Shown: piece by piece, positions 34,227-42,231 of the stretch
Layout: each line of letters begins with the position of its first letter
Position numbering within the stretch: the first letter of the stretch is position 1
Origin: Alphaproteobacteria bacterium
GTDB taxonomy: Bacteria > Pseudomonadota > Alphaproteobacteria > Rs-D84
Direction of reading: 5' to 3'
NCBI GenBank assembly: GCA_017505705.1
Contig: JAFVOS010000007.1
Location: 1 to 64,000, forward strand
DNA length: 64,000 nucleotides
Position numbers and translations under genes: made by a program
The notes under the pieces: model-generated
Database searches by the model: none
Told to the model about the DNA's origin: nothing
The model's input: the letters and a program-made list of their open reading frames with translations, nothing else

Positions 34227-34595
34227 TTATGCAGCTTTCTTTGCTTCAACTTTCTTTACCAAGCGTGCACTGCGATTCGCTTTGTGTGCAGGTTTCTTGG
34301 CTGGTTTTTCCGCTTTACCAACTTTCTTTTCAATAGCCTTTTTAATAGCGGCCATTTCGTCAGTCAAGCGTGAAACAGGTTTAGACATTACATAACCATC
34401 CAAACCGCCATGCTTTGTCAATGTGCGCAGACCAGCAGTTGAAATGCGCAATGAAAAATCACGACCCAGAATTTCGCTGTGGAACTTTAATTTTTGCAGA
34501 TTTGGTAAGAATGTACGTTTTGTATGACGTTCAGAGTGGGAAACATTCATCCCAACTTCTGTTTTCTTACCTGTAACTTTACATACACGTGGCAT
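34227..34595 (-). CDS. rpmB: 50S ribosomal protein L28
   Basis: bL28 is a large-subunit ribosomal protein. The core is MPRVCKVTGKKTEVGMNVSH, SERHTKRTFLPNLQ, and the C-terminal STAGLRTLTKHGGLDGYVM. After the usual end, a lysine/alanine-rich tail (KKVGKAEKPAKKPAHKANR) extends it to 122 residues. Tails of this kind occur in alphaproteobacterial L28. AAGGA precedes the ATG. Confidence 0.96.
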   Translation of the reverse strand: MPRVCKVTGKKTEVGMNVSHSERHTKRTFLPNLQKLKFHSEILGRDFSLRISTAGLRTLTKHGGLDGYVMSKPVSRLTDEMAAIKKAIEKKVGKAEKPAKKPAHKANRSARLVKKVEAKKAA

Positions 34596-34677
34596 AATAC
34601 TTATCCTTAATAATTAATAGCGAGGCTAAATTTATAACAAAAATACAGAAAAGTCAAGTAATCTTTTCATTTTTTTG

Positions 34678-36123
34678 TTATTTAGCCAAATGGTCTGGTG
34701 TTATCAGGTCTAAAATCGTTTTGGCCGGCGTAAATGTTGTTGACGGTGTTATCACAAATATAGTGTTCCATTTCGCCATTGCGCCGTTCCACAGGCCAGG
34801 TCGTTCCATCGCACGCAGGTCACGACCATTTTTTGATTTTGTGCTGATAAAGCCAGCCGTTTCGTCGATGTGTTCAATCAGGTTGAACTTATTTCCCTTG
34901 TAATCACGTGTGCCACATATGATGTCGGTTGGACTGAAAAATTCACCATCGTGCAGAATTGATATTTGTTCAGGTGCAATTTGACCGGGTTCAACGATTT
35001 GTGGACAGACCATGCCATCGGTATCCCGTACCAAGAATGGGCCACCACCTGGGGCGCCAGCGTTTTTGATGATGCCACATATGCGCAGTGGGCGATTTAA
35101 TATTGTACGCAAGGTTTCGGTATTTGGTGCATCGGGTGTGGTTATATGCAATACACTGTTGATGAAATTGGTTATTTCTTCAATGTTTGCAGTGTTATTA
35201 TCCAGTGCGTTCAGGTATTCAAATATTTTGTTTTGGGTTTCGATTAAGATGCCGCCAATTAATTTCTTGTATTTAACAGTGTCGTCACGCATATGGTCTG
35301 GGCATATATTATCGATATTTTTTATGAATATGATGTCTGCATTGATGTCGTTAAGATTTTCTATTAATGCGCCATGACCGGCGGGGCGGAAAAGTAATGT
35401 CCCATCATCGTTTCTGAATGGGGTGTTGTCCATGTTGACGGCAATCGTATCAGTTTGGGGTTTTTGTACAGACATGGAAATGTCGTATTTTATTCCAAAT
35501 TTTTGCTCATATATTGGGATAATGTTTGTCAGCAGATTGTTAAATGCACTGATATGTTCGGGTGATACGGTAAAGTGAATACGGACAGTATCGTTGGCAC
35601 ATGCGTACAGTGCGCCTTCGATTAAATGTTCTGCGACGGCGGTGCGACATTCGTCGTTGTATTTGTGGAACTGCAACAGGCCTTTGGGGCGGTTGCCATA
35701 GTTTAAGCCGATGTCAGTTATAAGGTATTTTATTTTGTCTGTGTCACTGGCGTTTTCTGGTAAAATTTTCTTTAAATCGTTCCAGAATGCGAATCGGGTG
35801 ATGTTATCTAATACGGTTTGGGTGGTGGTGTTGATTTGACCCGATGATAAGAATTCAAACAAGTCCTTGAACATTCGGGTGGCAGCACCAGATGCAGGAA
35901 CAAATTTTACAATATTGTATTCATTGCAATTAGTATCGTATAAATCGATATATTTATCCAATTGGTTATCGTAATTAAATGCGCCGTTGCCAACGACACA
36001 TGCGGATACAATGTCAGAGTATGGAAAGCCAGATTTAAAGTCGGATAATTGTTTGATTACTGTGTCAACAGTCAGACCATGTGATTGAATTTGTTTTATG
36101 TCGCAATCTGAGAAATTATTCAT
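34678..36123 (-). CDS. DUF4301 domain protein, 481 aa
   Basis: This is a cytoplasmic protein of unknown function. The recognisable stretches are VKFVPASGAATRMFKDLFEFL, the LQFHKY region, FRPAGHGALIENLNDI, and RICGIIKNAGAPGGGPFLV. They suggest a nucleotidyltransferase/sugar-phosphate-type fold with a Gly-rich loop (inference). I associate DUF4301 with Bacteroidetes, so this could be an acquired gene. I start at the ATG at 36123 because the longer frame would read through the clpB promoter. It is divergent from clpB. Confidence 0.8.
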   Translation of the reverse strand: MNNFSDCDIKQIQSHGLTVDTVIKQLSDFKSGFPYSDIVSACVVGNGAFNYDNQLDKYIDLYDTNCNEYNIVKFVPASGAATRMFKDLFEFLSSGQINTTTQTVLDNITRFAFWNDLKKILPENASDTDKIKYLITDIGLNYGNRPKGLLQFHKYNDECRTAVAEHLIEGALYACANDTVRIHFTVSPEHISAFNNLLTNIIPIYEQKFGIKYDISMSVQKPQTDTIAVNMDNTPFRNDDGTLLFRPAGHGALIENLNDINADIIFIKNIDNICPDHMRDDTVKYKKLIGGILIETQNKIFEYLNALDNNTANIEEITNFINSVLHITTPDAPNTETLRTILNRPLRICGIIKNAGAPGGGPFLVRDTDGMVCPQIVEPGQIAPEQISILHDGEFFSPTDIICGTRDYKGNKFNLIEHIDETAGFISTKSKNGRDLRAMERPGLWNGAMAKWNTIFVITPSTTFTPAKTILDLITPDHLAK

Positions 36124-36198
36124 GTGCACCCCCATCTGTTCCCAGCATAATACAATTTTTCTATTGGTGCAAGATATGGTGGGGATTGGTTCCTGTGT

Positions 36199-36231
36199 CT
36201 TGAAAGGTGGATTTTTGGCACTATATATAGG
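36199..36231 (+). promoter_or_regulatory. RpoH-like heat-shock promoter of clpB
   Basis: CTTG at 36199 is followed after 17 bases by ACTATATATAG, matching the alphaproteobacterial RpoH pattern CTTG-N17/18-CYTATNT. It lies about 30 bases before the clpB ATG, with AAAAGG between. Confidence 0.55.
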
Positions 36232-36258
36232 GCAATTAGAAAATAAAAGGATATATAT

Positions 36259-38316
36259 ATGAATCCAGAAGAAATGCAAGAAACACCGCAGCAGGCAATT
36301 GAACGTTATACAACGGATTTTACAAAACTGGCAGCGGATGGAAAATTAGACCCTGTTATCGGACGTGAAGATGAAATTCGACGTACCGTCCAGGTTTTGA
36401 CACGCAGAACAAAAAACAATCCTGTGTTGATTGGAAATCCAGGGGTTGGTAAGACTGCTATTATAGAAGGGTTGGCAACACGTATCATATCAGGTGACGT
36501 GCCAGAAAATTTGCAGAAAAAGAAACTGCTGTCGCTGGATATGGGGGCATTGATGGCGGGGGCGATGTATCGTGGCCAATTCGAAGGGCGGTTAAAAGCA
36601 ATATTAAAGGCTGTCAAAGAATCAAATGGCGAGATTATTTTATTTATTGATGAATTGCATACGTTGGTTGGTGCCGGCAAAGGTGAAGGCAGCATGGATG
36701 CAGGTAACTTGTTAAAACCAATGTTGGCACGTGGAGAATTACACTGTCTGGGGGCGACAACATTGGACGAGTATCGTCAGTATATTGAAAAAGATCCTGC
36801 GCTGGCACGCCGATTCCAACCAGTTTATGTTGATGAGCCGACAGTTGACGATACGATTTCAATATTGCGTGGATTGAAAGAAAAATACGAAGGACATCAT
36901 GGGGTGCGAATCGCTGATGCGGCATTGGTGTCAGCGGTAAAATTATCGAATCGCTATATCACGGATAGATTTTTGCCAGACAAGGCAATTGATTTAATTG
37001 ATGAAGCTGCTGCACGTGTGCGAATCGAAATTGCATCAAAACCAGAGCGGTTGGATGAAATTGACAGACATTTAATGCAGTTGAAAATCGAGCAACAGGC
37101 GCTGAAAAAAGAAAAAGATGACGAATCGAAAAAGCGGTTGAAAGACCTGGAAAAGTTGATAGATGAATTGTCAGCTGATTCGGCACAACAGACAGCAGCG
37201 TGGAAAGAAGAACAGAAAAAAATGCGTGGTTTGTCGGATGCAATGGCGGCACTGGACGCAGCCAAGGCAGAAGTTGCATCAGCAATGCGAAACGGTGATT
37301 ATGAAAAGGCGTCTGCACTGCAGTATGGAAAAATCCCAGAACTGGAAGAATCAATTGCAAAAATGAATGCCGATGCAAAAGAATATAAAACTGTTTTGCC
37401 AGAACATATTGCAGCGGTGGTCAGCAAATGGACAGGTGTGCCAGCTGACAGACTTAGTGTTGAAGAGCAATCAAAACTGTTAAATATCGAAGATGAATTG
37501 CGCAAACGTGTTGTTGGTCAAGATCATGCGCTGGGGGTTGTGTCACGTGCGATTCGTCGCAGTCGGGCAGGGTTGTCTGATCCACGTCGTCCATCGGGCA
37601 GTTTTATGTTCTTGGGGCCCACAGGTGTTGGAAAAACAGAAGTTGCCAAGGCATTGGCAGAATATCTGTTCAATGATGATACTGCGATGACACGAATCGA
37701 TATGAGTGAATATATGGAACCACATTCGGTTTCACGTCTGATTGGCAGTCCCCCGGGATATGTTGGATATGAACAGGGTGGGGTACTGACCGAAAGTGTA
37801 CGCCGTCGTCCGTATCAGGTTTTGCTGTTTGATGAAATTGAAAAAGCAAATCCAGATGTGTTTAATGTGTTCTTGCAAATATTAGATGATGGGCGTTTAA
37901 CCGATGGCCAGGGGCATGTTGTAAACTTTACCAATACAATAATTATTATGACCAGCAACCTGCCAGATATGGAGGCTGTAAAGCGCAATTTCCGTCCTGA
38001 ATTTATAAATCGAATCGATGAAATTGTGTTCTTTAATCCGCTGGGCAAGGATGTAATGGCGGGTATTGTGAAGATACAATTGCGTGGTCTGGAAAAACGA
38101 TTGGCAGAACGCAGAATTGGATTAAATATCACCGACAAGGCGATTAAGTGGCTGGGCGATAATGGATACGATGCGGTTTTCGGTGCACGTCCATTAAAGC
38201 GTTTAATAACAACAGCTGTTGAAGACAAAGTGGCAGATTTAATATTGTCTGGTACAATTGGCGAAGGCGGTACTGTCTATGTTGATGTTAAGGGTAAAGA
38301 ATTAACAGTTGGGTAA
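36259..38316 (+). CDS. clpB: ClpB-type AAA+ disaggregase lacking the N-domain
   Basis: ClpB threads aggregated proteins with DnaK. Both AAA modules are intact: [10 protein letters not shown] and [12 protein letters not shown], then [14 protein letters not shown] and [15 protein letters not shown], with pore loop [10 protein letters not shown] middle coiled coil (about residues 255-385) identifies ClpB rather than ClpA. The protein begins at [15 protein letters not shown], so the usual N-terminal substrate domain of about 150 residues is missing, giving 685 aa. This resembles the short ClpB form. The RpoH-like promoter upstream shows this is the real start and not a truncation. Confidence 0.93.
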   Translation: MNPEEMQETPQQAIERYTTDFTKLAADGKLDPVIGREDEIRRTVQVLTRRTKNNPVLIGNPGVGKTAIIEGLATRIISGDVPENLQKKKLLSLDMGALMAGAMYRGQFEGRLKAILKAVKESNGEIILFIDELHTLVGAGKGEGSMDAGNLLKPMLARGELHCLGATTLDEYRQYIEKDPALARRFQPVYVDEPTVDDTISILRGLKEKYEGHHGVRIADAALVSAVKLSNRYITDRFLPDKAIDLIDEAAARVRIEIASKPERLDEIDRHLMQLKIEQQALKKEKDDESKKRLKDLEKLIDELSADSAQQTAAWKEEQKKMRGLSDAMAALDAAKAEVASAMRNGDYEKASALQYGKIPELEESIAKMNADAKEYKTVLPEHIAAVVSKWTGVPADRLSVEEQSKLLNIEDELRKRVVGQDHALGVVSRAIRRSRAGLSDPRRPSGSFMFLGPTGVGKTEVAKALAEYLFNDDTAMTRIDMSEYMEPHSVSRLIGSPPGYVGYEQGGVLTESVRRRPYQVLLFDEIEKANPDVFNVFLQILDDGRLTDGQGHVVNFTNTIIIMTSNLPDMEAVKRNFRPEFINRIDEIVFFNPLGKDVMAGIVKIQLRGLEKRLAERRIGLNITDKAIKWLGDNGYDAVFGARPLKRLITTAVEDKVADLILSGTIGEGGTVYVDVKGKELTVG

Positions 38317-38339
38317 GAAATTAACCATAATAAATTATC

Positions 38340-38399
38340 TAAAAGCAAATCGGGCATCTTATGTAGCGTCTGTACACTATGATGCCCGATTTGCTTTTA
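38340..38399 (+). terminator. 19-bp perfect inverted repeat after clpB
   Basis: TAAAAGCAAATCGGGCATC (38340-38358) and its exact inverse (38381-38399) enclose 22 bases. The right arm ends CTTTTA. The arms are longer than those of the other terminators here. I read it as the clpB terminator. Confidence 0.6.
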
Positions 38400-38454
38400 T
38401 CTAAATCATTCTATGTAATTTTTTATCCAGCGGCGGGGGCGGAGTTGTTTTTGT

Positions 38455-38483
38455 TTGAATTATACATTTTTATGATTTATAAT
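38455..38483 (+). promoter_or_regulatory. Strong promoter of the structured leader
   Basis: TTGAAT (38455) - 17 bases - TATAAT (38478), with the expected start near 38490. Confidence 0.75.
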
Positions 38484-38489
38484 GGGCTG

Positions 38490-38632
38490 GCATTGGGAAA
38501 CCGGTGTGAGGACTCAAAACCTCTAAGGGAAACTCCAACATTGGTTGGAGGGTTGCGATATATCTAAATAAGCACGCTATTACTCTTAATAGTTTTGAGC
38601 CTCCAACCGCCTTGAATTGTGGCGGTTTTTTG
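38490..38632 (+). ncRNA. Structured leader RNA/attenuator upstream of the XRE gene
   Basis: Hairpins: GCATTGG-GAAA-CCGGTGT (38490-38507), GAGG-ACTCAAAA-CCTC (38508-38523), CTCCAAC-ATTG-GTTGGAG (38533-38550) and CTATTA-CTCT-TAATAG (38577-38592). The loop ACTCAAAA can pair with TTTTGAG (38593-38599). GGTTGGAGG (38543-38551) can pair with CCTCCAACC (38600-38608), which overlaps the terminator AACCGCC/GGCGGTT plus T run (38605-38632). The order makes a pseudoknot and a switchable antiterminator. No known class is recognised. It may also act as a free small RNA. Confidence 0.6.
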
Positions 38633-38657
38633 TTTAACAAAAAAGATGGAGGAAAAA

Positions 38658-38876
38658 ATGAGTGTAATCTTGGTTGATGCCAGATATCTGGGGCATTATT
38701 TGAAACGCGCCAGGCGTACATTAAATTTAACGCGTAATGAGTGTGGAAAGGTGCTAAACATATCTCATTCGGAAATAATGAAACTGGAAAACGGCAAGAT
38801 TTTAATAAGTGAAAGGTTGTTGGAAAAAATAATGGTAAATGGATTAACGATGATTTTGTGCAAAAGGCGTAAATAA
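38658..38876 (+). CDS. XRE-family helix-turn-helix protein, 72 aa
   Basis: This is a single HTH_3 DNA-binding domain: LGHYLKRARRTLNLTRNECGKVLNISHSEIMKLENGK in two parts here (LKRARRTLNLTRNECGKVLN; ISHSEIMKLENGKIL). It has no effector domain, as in phage-type repressors, restriction controller proteins and antitoxins. The ATG at 38658 has GGAGG five bases upstream. It lies 26 bases after a leader terminator, so its expression depends on readthrough. The target is unknown. Confidence 0.85.
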   Translation: MSVILVDARYLGHYLKRARRTLNLTRNECGKVLNISHSEIMKLENGKILISERLLEKIMVNGLTMILCKRRK

Positions 38877-38880
38877 AAAT

Positions 38881-38902
38881 AACGGGCATTGCCCGTTTTT
38901 TT
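38881..38902. terminator. Bidirectional terminator
   Basis: AACGGGC-ATT-GCCCGTT has T on the right and A on the left. It serves the XRE gene and the convergent ABC transporter gene. Confidence 0.8.
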
Positions 38903-40727
38903 ATTTCTTTGATTTCTTGGATGATTTTGATTCGGTTTTAAACTGAATATCACGCAGGCGTTTGTATTCGCCATTCATTGCGCACAATTCTGCATCTGTG
39001 CCCATTTCAACAATTTGACCGTCTTTGATTACGCATATTATGTCTGCGTCCAGGATTGTTGACAGGCGGTGCGCAATAACAAATGTTGTACGACCAACCA
39101 TTAATTCTTTTAGGGCACCTTGAATCATTTTTTCGCTTTGTGTGTCCAGCGCAGATGTCGCTTCGTCCAATAACAATATTGGTGCATCTTTTAATATCGC
39201 ACGTGCAATGGCGATACGCTGTTTCTGGCCACCAGACAGCAGCCCACCACGTTCACCAACACATGTGTTGTATCCGTCTGGAAATTCCATGATGAAATCG
39301 TGTGCGTTTGCTGCACGTGCCGCCGCCATTACCATTTCGTCTGATGCGGTTTCATTGCCGTATTTTATGTTGTCAGAAATTGTCCCGTTGAACAAAAATA
39401 CGTCTTGGGATACATCGGCAATATTTTTTCTTAATGATTTTAGTGTGTAATTGCGAATGTCACGACGGTTTATAGTGATTTTGCCAAATTGTGGTTCATA
39501 GAAACGTTCCAGTAAATTAAATAATGTTGTTTTGCCACCACCAGATGGACCAACCAGTGCACATATCTTGCCAGATGGAACAGTCAGGTTAATGTTACGC
39601 AGTACTGGTTCCCCTGGGGTATATTCAAATGATACATTGTCAAATGCAACAGACATTTTCTTTGATTTTAATTCGACTGCGTCCGGCTTGTCTGTAATCT
39701 CTGGCTTGCTGTCCAGGAATTCAAATAAAACTTCGGCGGCAAGCAGGCCATGTTGCAACGAATCCCCTGTGCCGGTAATACTTTTTGCGGGTTTATATGC
39801 CGCAGTCAGGGCCAATAAAAATGCAGTGAAATCACCAGTTGTGATTGCGCCACTGGAAATAAAGTGACCGCCCATAATCATTGCAATACACAGGCCAATC
39901 GAAATCATAAATTCCATTAATGGTGAACGCAGTGAGTTTGCCTGGGTGCTTTTGTATGAGTTTATAACCGAATTATTTAATACATGAGCAAAATTTTTTG
40001 CTTCTTTGTCTTCGTTGGCAAATGCTTGAATTGTTTTGATGCCATGCAATGTTTGATTAAGTTGTTGGGATACTTCGTTGGCAATTGCAAAAGACTGACG
40101 TGATAATTTGCGGCGTTTGCGCATAATTACAACCATTGGTATCATGATTGCAGGTGTCAAAAACAGTAATACAACACACATTTGTGGGGCGTAATAGAAC
40201 ATCAATCCCAGCGTCATTGCCAGTGTCGCAACGTTTTGTACCAGTTTGATTACATTGTTTGTCACCAAGCTTAAAACAGCACCAGATTGGACCGTAAAAT
40301 AATTCAGATTTTTACCAATGCCATCACCATAGAAACGTGACAGGTTCATGTGTGTCATATGGTTATAAATTTTCTTCTGCAAATCAGCATGTGCCAACAA
40401 TCCCCCCTTGGACATAATCAGGGATTTTGCATACGTAAATGCGCCCTTGGCACCGAATGCAATAATAACCTGGCCACCAAGAAAGTATATTGCAGCCATG
40501 CTTTTTTCGATAAATGCCTGGTCTACGACCTGTTGGACAAGGGTGATGGTGTATGCTTCGGCGGCAGCGGCCAGTATGGTAAATACTATACCAGCAATCA
40601 GCCATTTTAAATATGGACGACCAATTTCACGCCATACACGACCATACAGTGACCATTTTATGCGACCATTATCATGGTCACCATGTATAAAGGATTTGAT
40701 TTTTTCTATAAATTTTTTCTTTGCCAT
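38901..40727 (-). CDS. ABC exporter, MsbA-like
   Basis: This is a half-transporter of 608 residues with six membrane helices (about residues 35-330) fused to an ATPase. The Walker A motif is GPSGGGKTTLFNLL, the Q-loop VSQDVFLFNGTI, the signature LLSGGQKQRIAIARAIL, Walker B PILLLDEATSALD and the switch His IAHRLST. It resembles lipid A flippase MsbA and related multidrug exporters, which sequence alone cannot separate. It is a single gene with a basic tail (SKSSKKSKK). Confidence 0.92.
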   Translation of the reverse strand: MAKKKFIEKIKSFIHGDHDNGRIKWSLYGRVWREIGRPYLKWLIAGIVFTILAAAAEAYTITLVQQVVDQAFIEKSMAAIYFLGGQVIIAFGAKGAFTYAKSLIMSKGGLLAHADLQKKIYNHMTHMNLSRFYGDGIGKNLNYFTVQSGAVLSLVTNNVIKLVQNVATLAMTLGLMFYYAPQMCVVLLFLTPAIMIPMVVIMRKRRKLSRQSFAIANEVSQQLNQTLHGIKTIQAFANEDKEAKNFAHVLNNSVINSYKSTQANSLRSPLMEFMISIGLCIAMIMGGHFISSGAITTGDFTAFLLALTAAYKPAKSITGTGDSLQHGLLAAEVLFEFLDSKPEITDKPDAVELKSKKMSVAFDNVSFEYTPGEPVLRNINLTVPSGKICALVGPSGGGKTTLFNLLERFYEPQFGKITINRRDIRNYTLKSLRKNIADVSQDVFLFNGTISDNIKYGNETASDEMVMAAARAANAHDFIMEFPDGYNTCVGERGGLLSGGQKQRIAIARAILKDAPILLLDEATSALDTQSEKMIQGALKELMVGRTTFVIAHRLSTILDADIICVIKDGQIVEMGTDAELCAMNGEYKRLRDIQFKTESKSSKKSKK

Positions 40728-40769
40728 AGTGATTATTATTATATGCTGTGTGCAAAAAACTGTCCAGTG

Positions 40770-41723
40770 TTATTTAGAGCGCTTTTTTCTGATGTGTTGG
40801 GATTTTATAAGGTTGATAATTGCATTATAATCACGATGTTGGTCGACAAAAGAATGCTTGCTGTTCGGGAATTCAACAAATTTGAACAAGTGTGCGTTTG
40901 ACTGTAATTGCAGGGCATCATATATTTTTCTTAGTAATTCTATGGGGGATTTACGGTCTTTGCCGCCACCGACAATAGTTATTGGTATGTTGTATTGAGA
41001 CATTAAATCTGGACGAATTTCAACATCATCAACATCGTCGTAAAATTTTGGATATATTGTGATGTGACGCTTTTTCTTGCTGTGCCATATATCATGCGGA
41101 CTGATTATTCCAATTGGTGTTTTCTCAAATTCTTGGTCTGTTATATCTGGTGCACAGTTCCGGGATTTGTATACTGATTTTATGTAATCGTGCCACTGTG
41201 GAATCGTATATGGTGCAAACAAAATCGCAGCGGACAGGCGTGGTTTTTTGTTGGCTTGGACACGTTTGTTGAATATTTCAATTGCACCAGTTGCGCCAAC
41301 AGAATGACCAATCATGCATGTCCACTGATCATGACATTGTTGTTCGATTAAGTCGATGCCCATGTCCATCAGGGTTATAAATTCAGAAAATGTATTTTGG
41401 GCGGCTAGTTCATGGGTAATTTCTTCTTTGAAGTCGCCCAGGAAGGTTGTGATTGCGTAAATATTAAATCGTTTGGTTAATGCCCAATATGTAATAGACT
41501 GCATTAATGGTTCAATATCTGCGTTGCTGGCCAGACCAGGGGCCAGGATTATGTTGCCGTTTGCTTTTTTGCCATCAGGTAAAATTGGACTGTAGTGTGT
41601 TATATGGGCAATGGTGGACAGGGCGGTTCGTGAACTGTATTCCAGACGCCATTTAAATGATTTTTCTTTTAATTCAGGCAGACGAGTTTGAAAATCGTCT
41701 GGAATTTGAATACGTGTAGCCAT
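40770..41723 (-). CDS. Alpha/beta hydrolase, 317 aa
   Basis: This is a cytoplasmic alpha/beta-hydrolase. The nucleophile elbow is GHSVGATGA. The strand before it is NGNIILAPGLASNADIEP, probably the oxyanion region. The acid is likely in VGGGKDRKSP and the catalytic His in NSKHSFVDQH. The longer frame from 41990 would run through tRNA-Ala, so I use the ATG at 41723. The substrate is unknown. Confidence 0.8.
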   Translation of the reverse strand: MATRIQIPDDFQTRLPELKEKSFKWRLEYSSRTALSTIAHITHYSPILPDGKKANGNIILAPGLASNADIEPLMQSITYWALTKRFNIYAITTFLGDFKEEITHELAAQNTFSEFITLMDMGIDLIEQQCHDQWTCMIGHSVGATGAIEIFNKRVQANKKPRLSAAILFAPYTIPQWHDYIKSVYKSRNCAPDITDQEFEKTPIGIISPHDIWHSKKKRHITIYPKFYDDVDDVEIRPDLMSQYNIPITIVGGGKDRKSPIELLRKIYDALQLQSNAHLFKFVEFPNSKHSFVDQHRDYNAIINLIKSQHIRKKRSK

Positions 41724-41781
41724 AGTAAAGAGAATTATATTGTACAAAAAATATTTGTCAACAATAAATAGAATTTTTCTG

Positions 41782-41810
41782 TTGACATTTATTTTTAAAA
41801 TAGATAAAAT
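41782..41810 (+). promoter_or_regulatory. Promoter of tRNA-Ala
   Basis: TTGACA (41782) - 17 bases - TAAAAT (41805). It gives an independent local example of the promoter type seen inside the invertons. Confidence 0.75.
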
Positions 41811-41843
41811 CTGTTCGCTTTCAAATTGAAAGTGCAAAGTTTT

Positions 41844-41919
41844 GGGGTCATAGCTCAGTTGGTAGAGCACCTGCTTTGCAAGCAGGGGGTCGTCAGTTCG
41901 AGTCTGATTGGCTCCACCA
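41844..41919 (+). tRNA. tRNA-Ala(TGC)
   Basis: This is a 76-base tRNA with encoded CCA. The anticodon loop TTTGCAA gives TGC, the D arm is GCTCAGTTGGTAGAGC and the T loop TTCGAGT. Confidence 0.97.
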
Positions 41920-41927
41920 AAAAAAAG

Positions 41928-41950
41928 AAGGGGGATGAGTGTCCCCCTTT
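41928..41950 (+). terminator. Terminator after tRNA-Ala
   Basis: GGGGGA - 6 bases - TCCCCC is followed by TTTT. Confidence 0.75.
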
Positions 41951-41990
41951 TAAGTAAATATATTAAATGCGCTAAAGGGGGTGAATACAT

Positions 41991-42197
41991 ATGGTGAAGG
42001 TTCTGGTTCGTGATAATAACGTCGAACAGGCTTTGCGTGTCGCAAAACGTAAATCGCAGAAAGAAGGTCTGTATCGTGAAATGAAAGAACGTCAGCGTTA
42101 TGAAAAACCAACTACACGACGCAAACGCTTGAAAGAAGAAGCGGTTCGTAATGAAAAGAAGCGTCAGTCAAAACAGCGTATGGTTTTTGGTTTCTAG
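41991..42197 (+). CDS. rpsU: 30S ribosomal protein S21
   Basis: bS21 is a small, very basic protein of the 30S subunit. The 68 residues begin [20 protein letters not shown] and contain [28 protein letters not shown] nine bases before the ATG is a strong ribosome-binding site. It is a single gene ended by a hairpin that it shares with polA. Confidence 0.95.
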   Translation: MVKVLVRDNNVEQALRVAKRKSQKEGLYREMKERQRYEKPTTRRKRLKEEAVRNEKKRQSKQRMVFGF

Positions 42198-42203
42198 TGA
42201 AAA

Positions 42204-42231
42204 AAATCCCACCGTTTGGTGGGATTTTTAT
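42204..42231. terminator. Bidirectional terminator
   Basis: AAATCCCACC-GTTT-GGTGGGATTT lies between convergent rpsU and polA and reaches the last codons of polA. Confidence 0.8.

Noticed and set aside
33856..34395. 179-codon rightward open frame
   Set aside because: It runs through the repeat, antisense of tRNA-Leu and antisense of rpmB; it is not a gene.
38340..38399. A fourth inverton
   Set aside because: The centre is 22 bp, not 61; there is no internal promoter and no CTGCCTAA box. It is best read as the clpB terminator.
38488..38560. tRNA-Leu-like segment (GAGGACTCAAAACCTC resembles an anticodon arm)
   Set aside because: There is no TTC-type T loop, no acceptor pairing and no CCA. The structured-leader reading explains the hairpins better.
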